Below are positions 25,501 through 34,188 of a stretch of DNA of 64,000 nucleotides, one piece after another. Position numbers and translations under genes: made by a program. The stretch covers positions 1 to 64,000 of the forward strand of contig JAAHFP010000029.1 in NCBI GenBank assembly GCA_010672925.1. Reading direction: 5' to 3'. A model generated the notes under the pieces. The model did no database searches. It worked only from the letters and a program-made list of their open reading frames with translations, and had not been told where the DNA came from. The stretch is from Symploca sp. SIO1C2 (GTDB lineage: Bacteria > Cyanobacteriota > Cyanobacteriia > Cyanobacteriales > Coleofasciculaceae). Position 1 is the stretch's first letter. Each line of letters begins with the position of its first letter.

Positions 25501-27775
25501 CGAAACCTGGCTAGAAGCTATTCATCCAGACGATAGCGATCGCATCCTAGCAGCTTATGCTATTAGTCTCCAAGAAAAGCGAGATTTAGACGAAGAGTAT
25601 CGGATATTGCAACCGAATGGTTCGGAGCGTTGGGTGGGGGTGCGTAGCTCCTTTGTTTTCAACGAGGCAGGTGAACCGACAAGAATTGCCGGTATTGCTG
25701 AAGATATTACTGAGCGCAAACTCTCAGAAGCGGAATTGCATCGTCAAGCCCGACGTCGGCAGTTGTTTGCAGAAATTACCCTCAAGATCCGTAGGTCTTT
25801 GAGATTAGAGAAAATTCTCCAAACTACTGTTACTGAAGTGCGACGTATCCTTAATGTTGACCGGGTAGTCATCTACCAGTTAGCTCCCGATGGTTCAGGT
25901 ACTGTAGTCAACGAGGCGGTACTTCCCAATTGGCCTGCTATCCAAGGGGAGGATATCACAGACCCTTGTTTTGCCGAATCTTACCTCCAAAAGTACCGCC
26001 AAGGAAGGATTCATACCGTAGCTGACTTACGGCAACCTGAAGTCAAAGCCTGTTACAGAACCATGTTAAGCCAATTTGGTGTCAGAGCTACTTTAGTAGT
26101 ACCCATTCTCCGCCGGGAAGAACTCTGGGGTCTACTAATTGCCCATCAGTGTAGCGGACCAAGACAGTGGCAAGGCTTTGAAACTGAACTATTAGATCAA
26201 TTAGCAGATCAAGTGGGAATTGCGATCGCTCAAAGTCAGTTATTGGAGAAAGAAACCAAGACAGCGGAGCAACTGACAGAGCAAAACCTCCGCTTAGAAG
26301 AAGCCAGAAGGGAAGCGGAAGCTGCTAATCACGCTAAGAGTGAATTTTTAGCCAACATGAGCCATGAGCTCCGCACTCCTTTGAATGGTATTTTGGGATA
26401 TGCTCAGATCCTGAAACTACAGTCTAGTCTGAGTGACAAACAACGGGAACAAGTCAATATTATTCAGCAAAGTGGGGAGCATCTGTTAACCCTGCTCAAT
26501 GATATCCTCGACCTTTCCAAAATTGAGGCAGGGAAAATGGAACTCTACCTCAGCAATTTTCACCTACCTCATTTCCTCGAAGGTATAGCCGAAATTATTC
26601 GCCTCAGTGCTGAACAAAAAAATATTGCCTTTCATTATGAAGTACTCTCCGAGTTACCCCTTTATGTTGAAGGGGATGAAAAGCGCTTGCGACAAGTTTT
26701 GATTAACCTCTTAGGTAATGCAGTGAAATTTACTGACGCGGGCAAGATTACTTTCAAAGTGGGATATACTACTCCCAGCAACAACCAGCAGCCAAAAATG
26801 CGCTTTCAGGTTGAAGATACTGGCATTGGCATCGAACCAGAAAAATTAGCAGAAATCTTTTTACCTTTTCATCAAATCGGTGATTCTAACCATCGATTTG
26901 AGGGGACTGGACTAGGACTAGCCATTAGCCAAAAATTAGTCAAGCTGATGGATAGCGAATTGCAAGTTAAAAGCAATTTAGGCCAAGGGAGTGCTTTTTG
27001 GATAGATTTAGATTTACCAGAAGTCTCTCAGGGGCAAGAAGTACCATCCGTTCCTGGGAAAAAAATTGTCGGTTTTCGGGGTAACAAGCGTAAACTACTT
27101 ATCGCCGACGACAAATGGGAAAATCGTTCAGTTTTAGTTAATCTGCTTCTACCTTTAGGATTTGAAATCGCAGAAGTAAAAGATGGTAAAGACTGCCTCA
27201 ACCAAGCGGTGGTCTTTAAACCGGACTTGATTCTCCTCGATATGATTATGCCGGTAATTGATGGTTTAGAAACCACTCGACAGTTGCGACGGCTTAAAAC
27301 CCTCAAAAATGTGGTGATTATTGCTACATCAGCCAGTGTTTTTGAGTACAATCAGCAGGAATACTTAGCTGCTGGCTGTGACGGCTTTATTCCTAAACCA
27401 GTACAAGCAGAAAATCTGTTCGAGCTACTACAGGCGTATCTGGGAATAGAATGGATTTATGAAGATAGTAAAGTAGTAACCAACCAAGAAATAATCGAGG
27501 AAACTGTTACTTCTAGGGAAAACCTCCAGGAAGAAACTGCTCAAGGTACACAATCTTTGGTAATTCCACCATCTACAGCAATAGTTAGTTTGTACGAACT
27601 AGCCATGATGGGAGATATTGGAGGTATTATTGACCAAGCTCATAAAATTGAGCAATTAGATGAGCAATTTGTACCCTTTGCTCAGAAGTTATTGCAATTA
27701 GCCAAAGGTTTTCAGGAAAAACAGATTATAGAGTTTGTGAAGCAATATGCAGCACCGGGCAGAACCCACACCTAA
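22556..27775 (+). CDS. MASE1 multi-PAS hybrid histidine kinase with a DXCF cyanobacteriochrome-like GAF domain
   Basis: 1739 residues. A MASE1 membrane sensor (about 1-330, multiple membrane helices) is followed by five PAS domains (starting near 340, 507, 672, 799 and 937). A GAF domain (about 1067-1230) follows, then HisKA (ANMSHELRTPLNGILGYAQ, His1270), HATPase (NLLGNAVKFTD, DTGIGI, GTGLGLAIS) and a receiver (LILLDMIMP, Asp1562), with a short tail. The GAF domain contains DPCF (Cys1138) and ACYRTML (Cys1166), 28 residues apart, as for the two chromophore cysteines of DXCF cyanobacteriochromes such as TePixJ. It may thus bind a bilin and sense blue/green light. Residues 596-630 come from a family A repeat inserted in the second PAS. 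No partner regulator is adjacent. Confidence 0.9.
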   Translation: MNLSQNQPWRYLAQVVALTVVYLGIAQLTHWIAGGNQSVLPVWVLAGISQAALLLLGRGIFLGILLGELLRTLAVVGLPWIVAWGMALGCTLQAVIGAELLGAMKVDPSLKNLRDVGGFIALAVILSTLISPTIGITSLYQLGQFHGENWFLIGGNWWWQQAMGVLLVTPVLMTWFAPQLEDWGWGELEPGDSLEATANSQEIPLEDTTLGNRFLFVVWLMLLVTVSWVAFRWEIPQATTGQYLSFSLIVWAAVQFGQRGATLGGLILSSIAIGQYANPTLSIGEGVLVMGNLGTLPITLLTGSALQQQTFLVVVAATALILAAAITERTSVNHLLSLGEEKYRHIFENAVEGIFQSTLDGHFIRANLALANIYGYQSPEELIANLRDVTHQLYVNPQDRVKLTQLLVQQEVVSGFESQKRCQDGTVIWTAESLRLVRNNYGQPLYYEGTVTDITVAKQAQETLCENEERCRMIVEERTAVLKASNKQLLQEVVEHKRIEQALRESERRFRAIFDRTFHGIGILSPEGIILEVNQTALDFGNIEAGEVVGYPFWEAQIWRTSPAIQERLKTAVAAAAQGELVLFDVDIPSAGDTIRGEGKKEWRNSSADRETRRQGDTENGNTTQNVPHPTISTIDFSLKPVRDDLGRIVLLICECRDITERKQAEEKLKASQQRLSLLVQQTPLAVIEWNTKGEIVDWNPAAEAIFGYSKAEALGHTAKLIISEEAIADQPLLLDQFWLDKGVTRTTKENQTKDGKVMICEWYHSPLIDAQGNLLGGASMVLDVTERARTQEALQESEERFALAIQANNSGLFDLNLKTENYYYSPQFLSQIDYNLNEPRPTFQELSSLVHPEDLGLVEATLKEIFTQPIFPSWNLKFRLLLKDGSIRWILSQGLVIRGAQGKVIRLVGTHTDVSDAHQQAAQRQQAEAALREREEQFRQLAENIREVFFLTTPDSRQVLYISPAYEEIWGRTTQSLYERPETWLEAIHPDDSDRILAAYAISLQEKRDLDEEYRILQPNGSERWVGVRSSFVFNEAGEPTRIAGIAEDITERKLSEAELHRQARRRQLFAEITLKIRRSLRLEKILQTTVTEVRRILNVDRVVIYQLAPDGSGTVVNEAVLPNWPAIQGEDITDPCFAESYLQKYRQGRIHTVADLRQPEVKACYRTMLSQFGVRATLVVPILRREELWGLLIAHQCSGPRQWQGFETELLDQLADQVGIAIAQSQLLEKETKTAEQLTEQNLRLEEARREAEAANHAKSEFLANMSHELRTPLNGILGYAQILKLQSSLSDKQREQVNIIQQSGEHLLTLLNDILDLSKIEAGKMELYLSNFHLPHFLEGIAEIIRLSAEQKNIAFHYEVLSELPLYVEGDEKRLRQVLINLLGNAVKFTDAGKITFKVGYTTPSNNQQPKMRFQVEDTGIGIEPEKLAEIFLPFHQIGDSNHRFEGTGLGLAISQKLVKLMDSELQVKSNLGQGSAFWIDLDLPEVSQGQEVPSVPGKKIVGFRGNKRKLLIADDKWENRSVLVNLLLPLGFEIAEVKDGKDCLNQAVVFKPDLILLDMIMPVIDGLETTRQLRRLKTLKNVVIIATSASVFEYNQQEYLAAGCDGFIPKPVQAENLFELLQAYLGIEWIYEDSKVVTNQEIIEETVTSRENLQEETAQGTQSLVIPPSTAIVSLYELAMMGDIGGIIDQAHKIEQLDEQFVPFAQKLLQLAKGFQEKQIIEFVKQYAAPGRTHT
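24343..24444. repeat. Family A palindromic element inside the hybrid kinase gene
   Basis: 102 bp with GGGTGAGGGA at the left and its exact complement at the right; the core has GGGAGACGCGGAGACA-type short repeats. The length is a multiple of three. The element sits in a different codon phase from the copy in selD, yet is open in both. Confidence 0.8.
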
Positions 27776-27920
27776 CCGGGTGAGCGAAAAAAAGGGTGGG
27801 GAGCGGAGGAGCGGAGGAGCGGAGGAAGCTGAGGGAGCTGAGGGAGCTGAGGAAGAAGAGAGAACTGATAATTTTTGGATACTTAGCCAGGAAATCCCTC
27901 CCAAAATTTCGTTCACCCGG
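27776..27920. repeat. Family A palindromic element, intergenic copy
   Basis: Starts immediately after the kinase stop codon. Its ends are CCGGGTGAGCGAAA and the complement of CCGGGTGAACGAAA. The core has GGAGCGGA and AGCTGAGGG repeats. The minus-strand core resembles the array at 56929-57055. Confidence 0.8.
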
Positions 27921-28039
27921 AGGCAGGAGGGAAGGAAAAAGGTTGTAACTCACATCTTTTACTAGTACAAAAATACTCAATAATGTAAGCGAGAGCAATC
28001 AATTTCAGCACTGAAACAGTCAAATCTTATCACTGTTCC

Positions 28040-28519
28040 CTATTCCCTATTCCCTTTATCCGAACTTGATAGAACTTCTGCGAGAGTGAAGGGTGGTTCA
28101 ACTGGGAATATTTCTGAGGGTAGCTCATATTTTCTTATAGTATCTTGGCGAGATTTTTGATAACAGTCTAAAAATGAATCGGCTAAAACGTTCTTTAGGG
28201 AAGGACTATCTTCTAGAGATAACTCAAGTTGCCTTTGCTGCTCGATAACTGTATTGCGCCATCCTCTAGCATTCTGCTGTTTTTCTGCTTCCCAATACTG
28301 AAGTTTGAGTAAATTCTCGATTAAAATCATTAATCGGCTTTTTACTTCCCTTTTCTCTCTTCTACCCATACTTTCCAGTTCTTCGATAAGATTCTCTAAA
28401 TCCAGTTGTGCTAATTGTCTTTGTTGCAATAACTTGGTAGTTGCCTGTAACCAGAGATAAAAATCTTCTTCGTAAAGGCTGGGTAGGTAAGATTTTGATA
28501 GTTGCTCAGATAATGGCAT
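28040..28519 (-). CDS. DUF29 family protein
   Basis: About 159 residues from the ATG at 28519. DUF29 signature: SLYEEDFYLWLQATTKLLQQRQLAQLDLENLIEELESMGRREKREVKSRLMILIENLLKLQYW, then ARGWRNTVIEQQRQL. It is helical and of unknown function, very common in cyanobacteria and sometimes suspected to be toxin-antitoxin or nuclease linked. The last residues SSSDKGNRE are translated from a family B end (CCGAACTTGATA at 28060-28071) and a heptamer array, so the native C-terminus has been replaced. Confidence 0.85.
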   Translation of the reverse strand: MPLSEQLSKSYLPSLYEEDFYLWLQATTKLLQQRQLAQLDLENLIEELESMGRREKREVKSRLMILIENLLKLQYWEAEKQQNARGWRNTVIEQQRQLELSLEDSPSLKNVLADSFLDCYQKSRQDTIRKYELPSEIFPVEPPFTLAEVLSSSDKGNRE

Positions 28520-28534
28520 TGTCATTACAAACAA

Positions 28535-29338
28535 TTATATATACTCGTAGGGGCGGGTTTAGGGAAATCTTAACCCATTCAATGATAGCCTTCAGACAAA
28601 ACCCGCCCTCCGTAAGGAAGAGCTTATATCAAGTTCGGTTGAATACTTACACTTTGGCTGCAACAAGGCAGACGGCAGAAGGCAGAGGGCAGAAGGGAAG
28701 AAAAAAGGTTGCAAGGAAGAAGGGAATTATAAGTGATTATCCGAACTTGATATTAACCCATTCGACAAGAAGCGTCAGACAAAACCCGCCCTATCGATAA
28801 CCTTGCAGATTACCGAAAATTTCCCCGTTTAATTAAGTAATTTTAATCATACTGGCTGCAAGTCAAAAAAATAATTGATGATTGAAATGCTGAATTTTTA
28901 CGAAATTGCGTGGTTTCAGCCCTTGATTTAAAAAGCTAAAAATGATACAAAGGTAGTATAATATCAATATTATAACTTTTTTTATCTAAAACAGGTAATT
29001 TAATCGCTACAACCCTAATAATGCCGTGATAAAAGTGGAAAAATGTTGAGGGAAGAGGCATTCAGAGAAAGTTTCTCGACGACTAAAAAATTAGCGCAGC
29101 TAAATTGTGACAGTTGACATTATGTTGATTGTCTGTGTTTGGGAGTAATATCAATTCCGGCTACATTGGGATAATTTCATGATGTAGGGGCGCAATGCTT
29201 GCCATTGGTGTCAACTTAAGCTTAGACATAGCTGGCTAGCTAGATTTCCTAACTTACTTGGTATCCGAACGTAAAAAGCAGAAAATTCCCTAACACCTAC
29301 CACCTAACACCTAACACCTAACACCTACCACCTACCAC
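28535..29338. repeat. 804-bp intergenic region with nested elements
   Basis: No gene is supported. It holds a GGGCGGGTTT...AAACCCGCCC element (28548-28608) and the family B element (28626-28753). Then comes a second TTAACCCATTC...AAAACCCGCCCT unit (28754-28793) and a tail (to about 28858) shared with 37020-37105. A GTAGGGGCGCAATGCTTGCC end lies near 29185. A CACCTAA/CACCTAC heptamer array (29293-29347) runs into the end of the next gene. Confidence 0.7.
28627..28752. repeat. Family B palindromic element, intergenic copy
   Basis: 126 bp, the same length and ends (TATCAAGTTCGG / CCGAACTTGATA) as the copy inside selD. It is also flanked by TTA on both sides. It lies between two units of another repeat. 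Confidence 0.85.
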
Positions 29339-30013
29339 CTAACACCTACTCCTGTATTCCCAAAGATCTGCTGCAATTTCTGCCACTTTGCCACGGATAG
29401 CATCCACGGCGAATTGAGGTGCAGTCTCTGGTCCACCAGAATTGAAGGGTGGTGCGGGACGGTATTCAAAAAGCAACTGAATAACCTGGGCAGAAGGCTC
29501 ACCAAGAATATTAGCAATCACCGAAATAGCGAAGTCGATGCCCGCTGTAACTCCGCCTCCAGTAATCCGGTTGCCGGAGATGCACACCCGTTCATCCACT
29601 AGCGTGACCTTGGGATAGCTGTCGAGTAATTCTGAATAAGCCCAATGTGTCACTGCACGATGCCCATCAAGGAGTCCAGCTTCTGCCAGGATTAACCCTC
29701 CGGTACAGACAGAGGTGACATATTCTGCCTTGTCTCCTGCTTGCCTCAGGAAATCGATCACCTCTTGATCTTTCAACTGAGGCAATACATTGCCACCACC
29801 AGGAACCAGCAGTACGTCAATTTCGGGACAATCATCAAACCCGTAGTGAGGAGTCAGCAGCACACCAGCATCCGACATCAATGGTTCGGATGTTTTGGAA
29901 AACGTAAAGGTCTCAAACTCATCGACCATGGCGAAAAACTGCAATGGTCCATAAGCATCCATCATCGTCATGTGGGGAAAGAGATAAATCCCTACCTTTT
30001 TCTTCTCAGTCAT
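29339..30013 (-). CDS. DJ-1/PfpI family protein, isocyanide hydratase-like
   Basis: 224 residues from the ATG at 30013. Upstream in-frame ATGs exist, but the family starts at KKVGIYLFPHMTMMDAYGP. The nucleophile elbow is YVTSVCTGGLILAEAGLL (Cys), and the blocks AVTHWAYSELL, NRITGGGVTAGIDFA and PPFNSGGPETAP match the InhA-type isonitrile hydratase subgroup. These convert isocyanides to N-formamides. The last codons lie in a heptamer array. It is divergent from a TetR gene with a palindromic site between them, so it is probably controlled by that regulator. The natural substrate is unknown. Confidence 0.85.
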   Translation of the reverse strand: MTEKKKVGIYLFPHMTMMDAYGPLQFFAMVDEFETFTFSKTSEPLMSDAGVLLTPHYGFDDCPEIDVLLVPGGGNVLPQLKDQEVIDFLRQAGDKAEYVTSVCTGGLILAEAGLLDGHRAVTHWAYSELLDSYPKVTLVDERVCISGNRITGGGVTAGIDFAISVIANILGEPSAQVIQLLFEYRPAPPFNSGGPETAPQFAVDAIRGKVAEIAADLWEYRSRC

Positions 30014-30059
30014 AACTTTGCGCTCCATTATTGTTGTCATGGGATAATATATACGGTAG

Positions 30060-30093
30060 CGTACATAATTCAATCTTGTCAAAATTTTGTACG
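30060..30093. promoter_or_regulatory. Candidate TetR operator
   Basis: Imperfect inverted repeat CGTACATAATT (30060-30070), 12-bp spacer, AATTTTGTACG (30083-30093), 10 of 11 matching. It lies 16 bp before the TetR start and 47 bp from the divergent hydratase start, where a TetR dimer could block both. Confidence 0.55.
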
Positions 30094-30108
30094 AAAACGA
30101 ATAAAATT

Positions 30109-30705
30109 ATGAAAAAAGCCCCCGGTAGACCGAGAAAATTTAACGAGGATGAGGTGTTGCAGCTTGCGGCCAAAGTGTTTCTGAATGAAGGATTTGAGGC
30201 GTCAAGCTATGAATCAATATCAGAAGCTATGGGTCTTTCCAAGCCGAGTCTGTACAATGCCTTTGGAGACAAACAAGCTCTGTTCAAGCGGGTCATTGCG
30301 GATTATTCCCTTCAAGCCCATAAGCAAATCGTCGAGCAATTTTCAGGTGCGGGAACATTGCAAGCCGCCGGTCAGAAAATGCTGCAAGCAGCCGCCATGT
30401 TTTACTCAACTCCAGATGGTCCTTCCGTTGGATGTCTTCTCGTGGGCACGGCACTACCGGCTACTTCTCAATATGATGAAATTCGCGACATGTTGATAGA
30501 TTTCACCCATAGCTTGGAGACATCTCTAGAAAAAATCATTAGGGAAGAATATGGCCAAGATGCAGTTACTCTCGGACAACAACCAAAAAGTATCGCTAGG
30601 CACATTAGTAGTTTGCTCTTCGCTTTGGCTGTCCGGGCAAGAATGGGTTTGTCAAGGAAAGAATTAAGTCAAATAGCACTTGAGCTTGCAGAATTTATCT
30701 GTTGA
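30109..30705 (+). CDS. TetR/AcrR family transcriptional regulator
   Basis: 198 residues from the ATG at 30109 (MKKAPGRPRKF). The N-terminal HTH is VLQLAAKVFLNEGFEASSYESISEAMGLSKPSLYNAFGDKQALFKRVI, a clear TetR DNA-binding domain. The ligand domain has a GPSVGCLLVGTAL block found in the subgroup near AcrR/YcdC-like regulators. It is divergent from the DJ-1/PfpI gene and probably represses it and itself. The ligand is unknown. Confidence 0.9.
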   Translation: MKKAPGRPRKFNEDEVLQLAAKVFLNEGFEASSYESISEAMGLSKPSLYNAFGDKQALFKRVIADYSLQAHKQIVEQFSGAGTLQAAGQKMLQAAAMFYSTPDGPSVGCLLVGTALPATSQYDEIRDMLIDFTHSLETSLEKIIREEYGQDAVTLGQQPKSIARHISSLLFALAVRARMGLSRKELSQIALELAEFIC

Positions 30706-30929
30706 ATTTTTAAGAAAGAAGGCAGAGGGCAGAGGGCAGGAGGCAGTTCGGCAAAGCCGTTGCCGCAGGCTAGGGAAGAAAGAAGGTTGCAAGGTATAAG
30801 GAAATGATAAGTGTTTAGCTGGACATGATATAAAGGTAGGCAAAAGTGATAAGACTTGACTATTTCAGCATTGGAATTGATTGTTCTAATTGGCTGATTT
30901 TTGGACTGAAGTCCTACTACGAACCCTAA
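30706..30929. other. Intergenic region with repeat fragments
   Basis: GGCAGAG heptamers (30720-30740) followed by GAAGAAAGAAGGTTGCAAGG match the core of family B, but the inverted ends are missing. Near 30902 a GGACTGAAGTCCTACTAC repeat is the complement of copies at 15585 and 48075. Confidence 0.55.
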
Positions 30930-32384
30930 TTAATAAACAGTGAGACCCCACAGCTGTTGATCACCAGAGTTAAACGTTGGGTCAGTTGCCTTAGCTTGTT
31001 GGAAGTAAGTTTCTGCTTGGTTGGAATTGCTTAGGTGTTGTTCAACTAGTCCTGCTCTGTAGAAGATTATTGCACTACGTTGACCCGTTGCGATCGCTTC
31101 TGCCAAAATAGCCTGAGCATCTTCCCAACGATTGAGCCTAGTCAGTACCCAGGCGTAGGTATCCAAGGTTTCTGCATCACGGCGCATTTGCAAGTCAGTT
31201 TCCATCAGAGTTAGAACCTCTGGCAAATCCTCTTCCCGCCCTCGCGAGAGTAACAATTGCGCTAGCTCTCGGCGGTGACCAAAAGTATTCAAATCTTCAT
31301 GGTGGTGATGGTGGTGAGCAAAATCACTCATACCTTCATGGTGGTGATGGTGGTGATGACCAATACCTTCATGCTGGCGAAAGAGAGCTTCTGCCTTTTC
31401 CCAGAGTGCTTCTGCCGCTAGTTGATCACCCCGCAAAACTTCCACCTGTGCCATACCTTCAAGGGCCACATGATCCCAGGCATTAGGGGACACAACAACT
31501 TGGGAATAGAGCTTTTCTGCCCTGTCGTAGTTACCCAACCGAGTTTCTAGTTGAGCTAATTGAGTCAGCACGAAATGCGATCGCGGCAAAATTCGTAGTG
31601 CTTCCTCATAAAGCTGTTTTCCTTGGTTCAACTCACCTCGGCTAGCATAAAATCGAGCCAGCAGGGTTCTAGTCCAAACGGAATGACCCACTTCTTCCGG
31701 TTCTTCTAAGGCCAAGGCATGGTGAAAGTCTTCAATCGCAGCTTCATCTCGACCCTGAGCTACATTAACCAAAGCTCTGAGAGTATAAGCACTCAATGTC
31801 GGGACTCGATCAACTAATTGTTGAGCTGCAACCTCCGCTTGAGCAATTTGTCCTTTCCCCAAATAAGTGCTTACCAAAATAGATAGAGCATCCTCGTGCT
31901 GGGGATGGGTATGTAAAACCTTTTGGACAAGCTCGATCGCTCCGTCAAAATCATGCTTAGCTTCTGCAACTTTTGCTTGAGCAAGTAATGCTTCTACATT
32001 GTTAAAAGGCAGATTTTTGAGAGATTGTTGAGCGGCTTGTTCTGCTAACAGATACCAGTTGGAATCACCTGTTGTTCGTGCTAGCTTGAGATAAGCGGTT
32101 GCTAGTAGGGCTTGATTGAGGCCATCCTGAGGACTCTGAAGAATGCGCTTTTGATAAAAACTCACTTCTTGTTCTAGCCGACTAGTAATATTTACATCAG
32201 CCGGTGGTGCAAAAGGGTAAAGGTAAGGAGAAGCTGAAGCAGTCAACTGTGATACTAGTTGAGTGGTAATTGCTATACCTACTAGAAGACTTGTGCGGAG
32301 AATTGAGAATGGGGAATTGGGAATGGGGAATTGGGAATTGGGGATTGGGAATGGGGATTGGGGAATTGGGAATTGGCTTAGCAC
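30930..32384 (-). CDS. TPR protein with polyhistidine clusters; N-terminus built from a heptamer array
   Basis: 484 residues. Residues 5-27 are a repeat of the type QFPIPNS, translated from a GGGAATT heptamer array. A hydrophobic segment follows ([22 protein letters not shown]) that looks like the original signal peptide, now internal. TPR repeats fill most of the rest. Two histidine clusters ([10 protein letters not shown] and [10 protein letters not shown]) lie in a loop between TPRs and suggest Ni, Zn or Cu binding. The order DUF4331 gene, then this gene, on one strand suggests an operon, divergent from an ECF sigma/anti-sigma pair. It is likely exported if the signal still works. Confidence 0.8.
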   Translation of the reverse strand: MLSQFPIPQSPFPIPNSQFPIPNSPFSILRTSLLVGIAITTQLVSQLTASASPYLYPFAPPADVNITSRLEQEVSFYQKRILQSPQDGLNQALLATAYLKLARTTGDSNWYLLAEQAAQQSLKNLPFNNVEALLAQAKVAEAKHDFDGAIELVQKVLHTHPQHEDALSILVSTYLGKGQIAQAEVAAQQLVDRVPTLSAYTLRALVNVAQGRDEAAIEDFHHALALEEPEEVGHSVWTRTLLARFYASRGELNQGKQLYEEALRILPRSHFVLTQLAQLETRLGNYDRAEKLYSQVVVSPNAWDHVALEGMAQVEVLRGDQLAAEALWEKAEALFRQHEGIGHHHHHHHEGMSDFAHHHHHHEDLNTFGHRRELAQLLLSRGREEDLPEVLTLMETDLQMRRDAETLDTYAWVLTRLNRWEDAQAILAEAIATGQRSAIIFYRAGLVEQHLSNSNQAETYFQQAKATDPTFNSGDQQLWGLTVY

Positions 32385-32709
32385 AATTGGATTTACCTCA
32401 CGGATACGAGAATTGCTATAAATTTGAATTTTTGAATTGTTAGGGATGGGTTTAGCAAAAATGCTTGTACCGCAAGTGGAAAATTACCTAACACCTGACA
32501 CCTAATACCAAATCTGGTTGAGAACAAACGTGTTACTTAGCCCCCTAAATCCCCCAATTCTGGGGGACTTTGAATTATTTTTCACGTACTCTTAGAACCG
32601 GATTTGGTACAATAACCTCACCTAACACTTACCACCTAACACCTAACACCTAACACCTACCACCTACCACCTAACACCTACCACCTACCACCTAACACCT
32701 AACACCTAT
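32385..32709. repeat. Heptamer arrays and a MITE between two operon genes
   Basis: CACCTAA/CACCTAC heptamers flank a 104-bp element (32506-32609) on both sides and run on to 32707. Nothing else is seen in this gap. Confidence 0.75.
32506..32609. repeat. MITE-like element with TACCAAATC ends
   Basis: Ends TACCAAATCTGGTT and the complement of TACCAAATCCGGTT (13 of 14). Inside is a TCCCCCAATTCTGGGGGA hairpin. The outer ends match the 81-bp element at 52149-52229. Confidence 0.75.
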
Positions 32710-33963
32710 TCAATTCGGCAATGCGAGGTAAGGGAATGTGGGTTCTAGGGGGTCATGACCCTGAGATGGGTTGCCGGGGGTACCTGCGTAGGAAACATTG
32801 TCAGTTGCGATCGCGCCATCCGTTAGTACACTCAGGGTAATATCCATCACATCGTCTTCGAGCATTCGTCCCCGTATCGGACTACCTTGAGCATTGAGCT
32901 CATTCCCATAGCCACTAGTGCCACTTGTATCAATTCGCATCACATCTGGTAGGAATGCCCCTAGCAGAGAATTAGCCCGTTCATCACTGTTACCCACTGC
33001 TAGTAAAGTTTGCTTTGCCTGAGCCACAATTGGTCCGGCAATATTGGCTGCTGGATTTTGACCTGCTAGGGCTGCTGCTTCAAAATCTGGTCCAACGCTA
33101 TTTAATGCATTTAAGAAATCGTTGTTGATAATTAGTCCTTCATTAATCGCCGGACGAGCTAAACGCTCTACCTGGGTATATTTACCATCTTTTCCTGGGA
33201 CAGAAATTGTTGTCCAGACATCAAAGACATTAGCATTACTCTGCCCCTGTAAGAATTTCTTAGGAACTCGCACAGCAATAGTATTGACATTATAGCCAGC
33301 AGTAAAGTCTACAGCTTTGTCCGGGGAACGGAATCCTACCGCTGGACCAAAACCTGCTGCCCCAGCACGAACCCGGAAAAATTGCTCCACATCAAAGAAG
33401 AAAGGGTCTTCCCGTAGACCAGCAAATACGGTTAAAGTTTCACCATTGATGGGCACATTGCGAACGTTGGCGGATTGGTCAGTAATGGCAGTAGTGATAG
33501 CAGTCCCTGTTTTGACATTGCCATTACGAATTGCTGTTACTTTCATCTGCTGTTCTTGCTTCTCATTAGGAGGACTGAACTCAAACCGCAGTGTGACATT
33601 CGCCTTGCCAGTAGCAGCGGCGTTTTTATCCTTCATTGGGGAAACATGAAACTCATAACGAGCATTGGTGCTAAAGTAGTACTGCTGCCGCGCCAACGAT
33701 CGCGGATTAGTATTCATAATCAACACCAAATCATCTGTAGACGCCTGGGGATTTTGGTCACCCTCGCGAAAGACATAAAGGTCGGTTAAATTTAGATTGC
33801 GACCCTTGGTGTCTACCTCACCGTCATCGTGGTCTGAAGCTTGTGAGTAATGAGCAGTTCCCCCTAGTATCAGCGCTGTTCCCAGAACCACAGTGGCAAG
33901 ATGAAAAGCTCCCCGCTTGGACATGAGCTTCAACCAATGGAAAGATTGCTTTGGCTTGATCAT
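32710..33963 (-). CDS. DUF4331 domain protein, exported
   Basis: 417 residues. The signal peptide (FHLATVVLGTALILGGTAHYSQA) is followed by SDHDDGEVDTKGRNLNLTDLYVFREGDQN, the characteristic DUF4331 start. Later blocks include DDLVLIMNTNPRSL, DPFFFDVEQFFRVRAG, VRVPKKFLQG, FLPDVMRIDTSG and GRMLEDDVMDITLSVLTDG. Function is not established. The Asp/His-rich start could bind metal. The gene is next to the ECF sigma/anti-sigma genes, read divergently, so it is a good candidate target of that sigma factor together with the His-rich TPR gene. GGAAG precedes the start. Confidence 0.88.
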   Translation of the reverse strand: MIKPKQSFHWLKLMSKRGAFHLATVVLGTALILGGTAHYSQASDHDDGEVDTKGRNLNLTDLYVFREGDQNPQASTDDLVLIMNTNPRSLARQQYYFSTNARYEFHVSPMKDKNAAATGKANVTLRFEFSPPNEKQEQQMKVTAIRNGNVKTGTAITTAITDQSANVRNVPINGETLTVFAGLREDPFFFDVEQFFRVRAGAAGFGPAVGFRSPDKAVDFTAGYNVNTIAVRVPKKFLQGQSNANVFDVWTTISVPGKDGKYTQVERLARPAINEGLIINNDFLNALNSVGPDFEAAALAGQNPAANIAGPIVAQAKQTLLAVGNSDERANSLLGAFLPDVMRIDTSGTSGYGNELNAQGSPIRGRMLEDDVMDITLSVLTDGAIATDNVSYAGTPGNPSQGHDPLEPTFPYLALPN

Positions 33964-34188
33964 TGTTTATTCTTCCTGAAGAATAGATAAGAGTTGCTTT
34001 CGGCTAATGCTTAAGTAGTTGAAGTGATGTGGGAAAATTGCACAAACAAATCTGTCAGCGCAGGGTATCACCTCTGCTCCAGCGTTTAGCCTTTGGTTTT
34101 TGTCAATCTGAAGGGGTATACGCTCGAAATTGCAGGATGGATCTGTAGATTGAAATTTTTTTTTCGATGCCCTTGATACCCCTTGGAG
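33964..34188. promoter_or_regulatory. Divergent promoter region, DUF4331 operon and ECF sigma factor
   Basis: 225 bp between divergent starts. It must hold both promoters. No clear inverted repeat was found. The ECF factor could bind here for both directions, as is usual for autoregulated ECF loci. Confidence 0.4.

Noticed and set aside
29741-30112. 123-codon open frame on the plus strand
   Set aside because: Antisense to the DJ-1/PfpI gene, whose family match is strong.
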